Of a DNA stretch of 7,308 bases, positions 5,752-7,308 are shown piece after piece. Below the pieces are notes generated by a model. The model was not told the origin of the DNA and made no database searches. It was given only the letters and a program-made list of their open reading frames with translations. Numbering within the stretch: the stretch's first letter is position 1; each line of letters starts with the position of its first letter. The DNA is from SIG469 sp964541215. GTDB lineage: Bacteria; Bacillota; Clostridia; Oscillospirales; Oscillospiraceae. The stretch is from positions 1 to 7,308 of the forward strand of contig CAZIPP010000074.1 in the NCBI GenBank assembly GCA_964541215.1, given 5' to 3'. Both the position numbers and the translations under genes were made by a program.

Positions 5752-7161
5752 ATGATAAAAGGTATCGCTCCCGAAAAAATAGAACGGGGATACTCCGGCA
5801 TGTTTGCCATCGGCTCCCCCGACAATATGCCCGAAGCCGCAGCACCTCCCCCCATGGGCGGTGGCGAAGGCGGTCCACCTCCCATGGGCGGACCCAATGC
5901 AGCCCCCAAAAAGCCCTCATTCCCTACTGTGACCGTTAAAGCAGACGGTATCGACAATTCATCCAATGTCTCCGGAAGCTTTATGTCAGACCATGTCTCC
6001 GGCGCAGAACTGGATGTTAAAAATGATGGTTATACGGGAGGCATTTATGTGGACGGTGCAAAATACGCCATCGAAGATTCCAGAATATCTCTTGACGGCA
6101 ACGGCATCTCCCTCGGTGGTCCCGGCTCCGGCGCCTGTGTGGATAACGGCGGTGAGCTGGTCATCAAAAACTGCCAGATAGAAACCAACGGTTCCGCCCG
6201 CTGCGCTACCTCCGCCGAAAATGGCAGCACACTAAAAGTATATGATTCCACGCTCATATCCCATGGCGCTCCTTTCGGCTCCAAGCTTCCTCCCGGCGCG
6301 TTTATGGCCACTCCTCCCGAGGCTCTTGAAATTGACGGCAACTGCCGTACCCATGTCACCATGGGCGGCTCTTTCTCCTACTTCTACAACAGCACTATTT
6401 CTGCCAACGGCTGGGCTGCCCTGTCTACAGACATTTCCAACGGCTGGGTATATCTGGAAGCCAACGACTGCGTGGTGGAAACTGTCAACAGTGGCTACGG
6501 TGCTTACGCCGACGGCGGCTGTCACGATGTTCTGAACCGCTGCAAGGTCAATGTGGCTTCCATGGCAGTTATCGCCGCCGGCGAATGCACCGTTGAATTC
6601 AATGACTGCAGCTCCAACTGCGGCACATATTTCCTGCTGTCCCATTGCATCGGTCAGCCTGTTGAAGTGACCGAGGTCGATGTCAGAGGCGGTTCCATAA
6701 GCTGCGTTAAGCCTGTGGCTATCCTCAAAAGCTGCAACGTCCGTTTTGACCTTGACGGAGTTGACGTCAAGAGCGAAAGCAGCGTGCTGATACACAGTGT
6801 CATCAATGATGATCCCATGGCAGACAACGCCGTTCACCCCAACGGTCCCGTTTATGGCATCCGTGCAAGCTTTGCCAACATGGATGCAAACGGAGACATC
6901 ATCCACGACGATCACGAGGCACGTCCCATGTACGTCACCCTGAAAAGCGCAAAGCTCAAAGGCGCTGTTTCTCAGGCATACCTCGCCATAGACAGTGAAA
7001 GCAGCTGGTACGCCACTGCCGACTCCGTTGCAGGTATCGACGGCGAAGTAGATCCTTCTCAGATAGACGCCCCCGCCGGTGTTACCGTTACCATTTTTAA
7101 CGGCAGCGAAAATTCCGAATACGTTCTTGCTTCCGGCGGCAAACTGATAGTCAGAAGCTAA
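5752..7161 (+). CDS. Cysteine-rich right-handed beta-helix-like protein without signal peptide
   Basis: A 469-residue protein of unknown function. No signal peptide, lipobox, membrane span or sorting motif is visible. Residues 1-26 are ordinary soluble sequence. Residues ~27-57 are rich in Ala, Pro, Gly and Met, with two near-copies of PPPMGG (32-37 and 42-47). From ~58 on, irregular repeats of ~20-30 residues pair short hydrophobic strands with Asn/Asp/Gly turns (ELVIKNCQIETNG, VYLEANDCVVE, VLNRCKVNV, VEFNDCSSNC, AILKSCNVRFD), as in right-handed parallel beta-helices. Thirteen cysteines occur, several at the same place in successive coils (141, 240, 264, 286, 328). The last ~80 residues (SESSWYATADSV, then ASGGKLIV) resemble an end block I remember from Clostridia beta-helix proteins. 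No polysaccharide-lyase active site is recognisable. Promoter, ribosome site and terminator are all good, so the gene is real and complete. A cytoplasmic location or a non-classical export route would fit; neither is shown. Confidence 0.9.
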   Translation: MIKGIAPEKIERGYSGMFAIGSPDNMPEAAAPPPMGGGEGGPPPMGGPNAAPKKPSFPTVTVKADGIDNSSNVSGSFMSDHVSGAELDVKNDGYTGGIYVDGAKYAIEDSRISLDGNGISLGGPGSGACVDNGGELVIKNCQIETNGSARCATSAENGSTLKVYDSTLISHGAPFGSKLPPGAFMATPPEALEIDGNCRTHVTMGGSFSYFYNSTISANGWAALSTDISNGWVYLEANDCVVETVNSGYGAYADGGCHDVLNRCKVNVASMAVIAAGECTVEFNDCSSNCGTYFLLSHCIGQPVEVTEVDVRGGSISCVKPVAILKSCNVRFDLDGVDVKSESSVLIHSVINDDPMADNAVHPNGPVYGIRASFANMDANGDIIHDDHEARPMYVTLKSAKLKGAVSQAYLAIDSESSWYATADSVAGIDGEVDPSQIDAPAGVTVTIFNGSENSEYVLASGGKLIVRS

Positions 7162-7174
7162 GCAAAACGCCATA

Positions 7175-7229
7175 AAAAGCAGTCATTTCTCCATCGCTGA
7201 GCAACGGAGAAATGACTGCTTTTGTTTTT
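7175..7229. terminator. Bidirectional rho-independent terminator, 18-bp perfect stem
   Basis: The arm at 7175-7192 (AAAAGCAGTCATTTCTCC) pairs perfectly with 7206-7223 around a 13-nt loop that itself contains GCT-G-AGC. On the plus strand the stem is followed by GTTTTT, and on the minus strand by a T-rich stretch. It lies 13 nt after the beta-helix gene stop and 5 nt beyond the stop of the convergent gene, so it probably ends both transcripts. Confidence 0.93.
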
Positions 7230-7308
7230 AATCCAAAAACTGGAAGAATGACTGGCTGTCGTCCCATGTATCGTAGGGCATGGGCAGCGGAGGATCGGTA
7301 ACAGCGGG
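7228..7308 (-). CDS. 3' end of a convergent minus-strand gene (partial, right edge)
   Basis: Read on the minus strand from the right edge, 26 open codons end at TAA (7228-7230). The visible peptide runs PAVTDPPLPMPYDTWDD and ends SQSFFQFLD. The acidic, aromatic tail does not identify a family, so the function is unknown. The call is supported by an open frame across all the remaining sequence, a protein-like composition and a stop placed right at a terminator that works in this direction. The start and most of the gene lie beyond the window. Confidence 0.6.
   Translation of the reverse strand, partial: PAVTDPPLPMPYDTWDDSQSFFQFLD

Noticed and set aside
5562..5966. Minus-strand open frame of 134 codons with PPPMGGG in its product
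   Set aside because: The motif arises because CCCATGGG is palindromic and the opposite strand encodes the same words. The frame crosses both promoters and has no evidence of its own.
5752..7161. Pectate lyase or other polysaccharide lyase
   Set aside because: The coil pattern fits the fold shared with these enzymes, but no conserved Asp/Arg/Lys catalytic cluster could be identified and no secretion signal is present.
6232..7173. Minus-strand open frame of 313 codons opposite the beta-helix gene
   Set aside because: It runs antisense to a well-supported gene and through its stop. The product shows no domain, and the start has no clear promoter or ribosome site.

Overview
The window looks like chromosome from a Clostridia-type Bacillota, most like gut or rumen Oscillospiraceae, Ruminococcaceae or Lachnospiraceae. 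The evidence is purine-rich GGAGG-like ribosome sites, sigma-A style promoters, short Gram-positive lipoprotein signals ending in a GC lipobox, and hairpin plus T-tract terminators. This placement rests on style and remembered protein families, not on a search.

Layout. Positions 1-50 seem to hold the last codons of a rightward gene. A bidirectional terminator (52-94) follows. From 5497 down to 105 everything reads on the minus strand: an ABC ATPase (4391-5497), a MalF-type permease (3495-4385), a MalG-type permease (2606-3481), a solute-binding lipoprotein with an extra C-terminal membrane anchor (1011-2609), and a lipoprotein with two probable OB-fold domains (105-899). The first four are packed with gaps of 5 and 13 nt and a 4-nt ATGA overlap, so they form one operon read from a promoter at 5559-5587. 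The fifth has its own good promoter (961-988). No terminator is visible before it, so it may also receive read-through from the transporter operon.

The intergenic stretch 5498-5751 separates the operon from a divergent gene. It holds both promoters, a small dyad inside the leftward promoter, and an imperfect inverted repeat that may be a dispersed element. The rightward gene (5752-7161) encodes a 469-residue protein predicted to be a right-handed beta-helix. It has no signal peptide, a proline/glycine/methionine-rich N-terminal stretch and 13 cysteines, many at equivalent places in the coils. A strong 18-bp bidirectional terminator (7175-7229) closes it and overlaps the end of a convergent minus-strand gene that runs off the right edge.

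Working together: the four operon genes make a complete CUT1-type carbohydrate (or related polyol/glycerophosphodiester) importer that carries its own ATPase. The substrate cannot be read from the sequence, and no glycosidase or regulator gene lies in the window. The OB-fold lipoprotein could be an accessory surface protein of the importer, an inference from position alone. The beta-helix protein has no evident functional link to the transporter. I saw no RNA gene, CRISPR array, insertion sequence or phage gene. No stretch longer than 300 bases lacks a gene.
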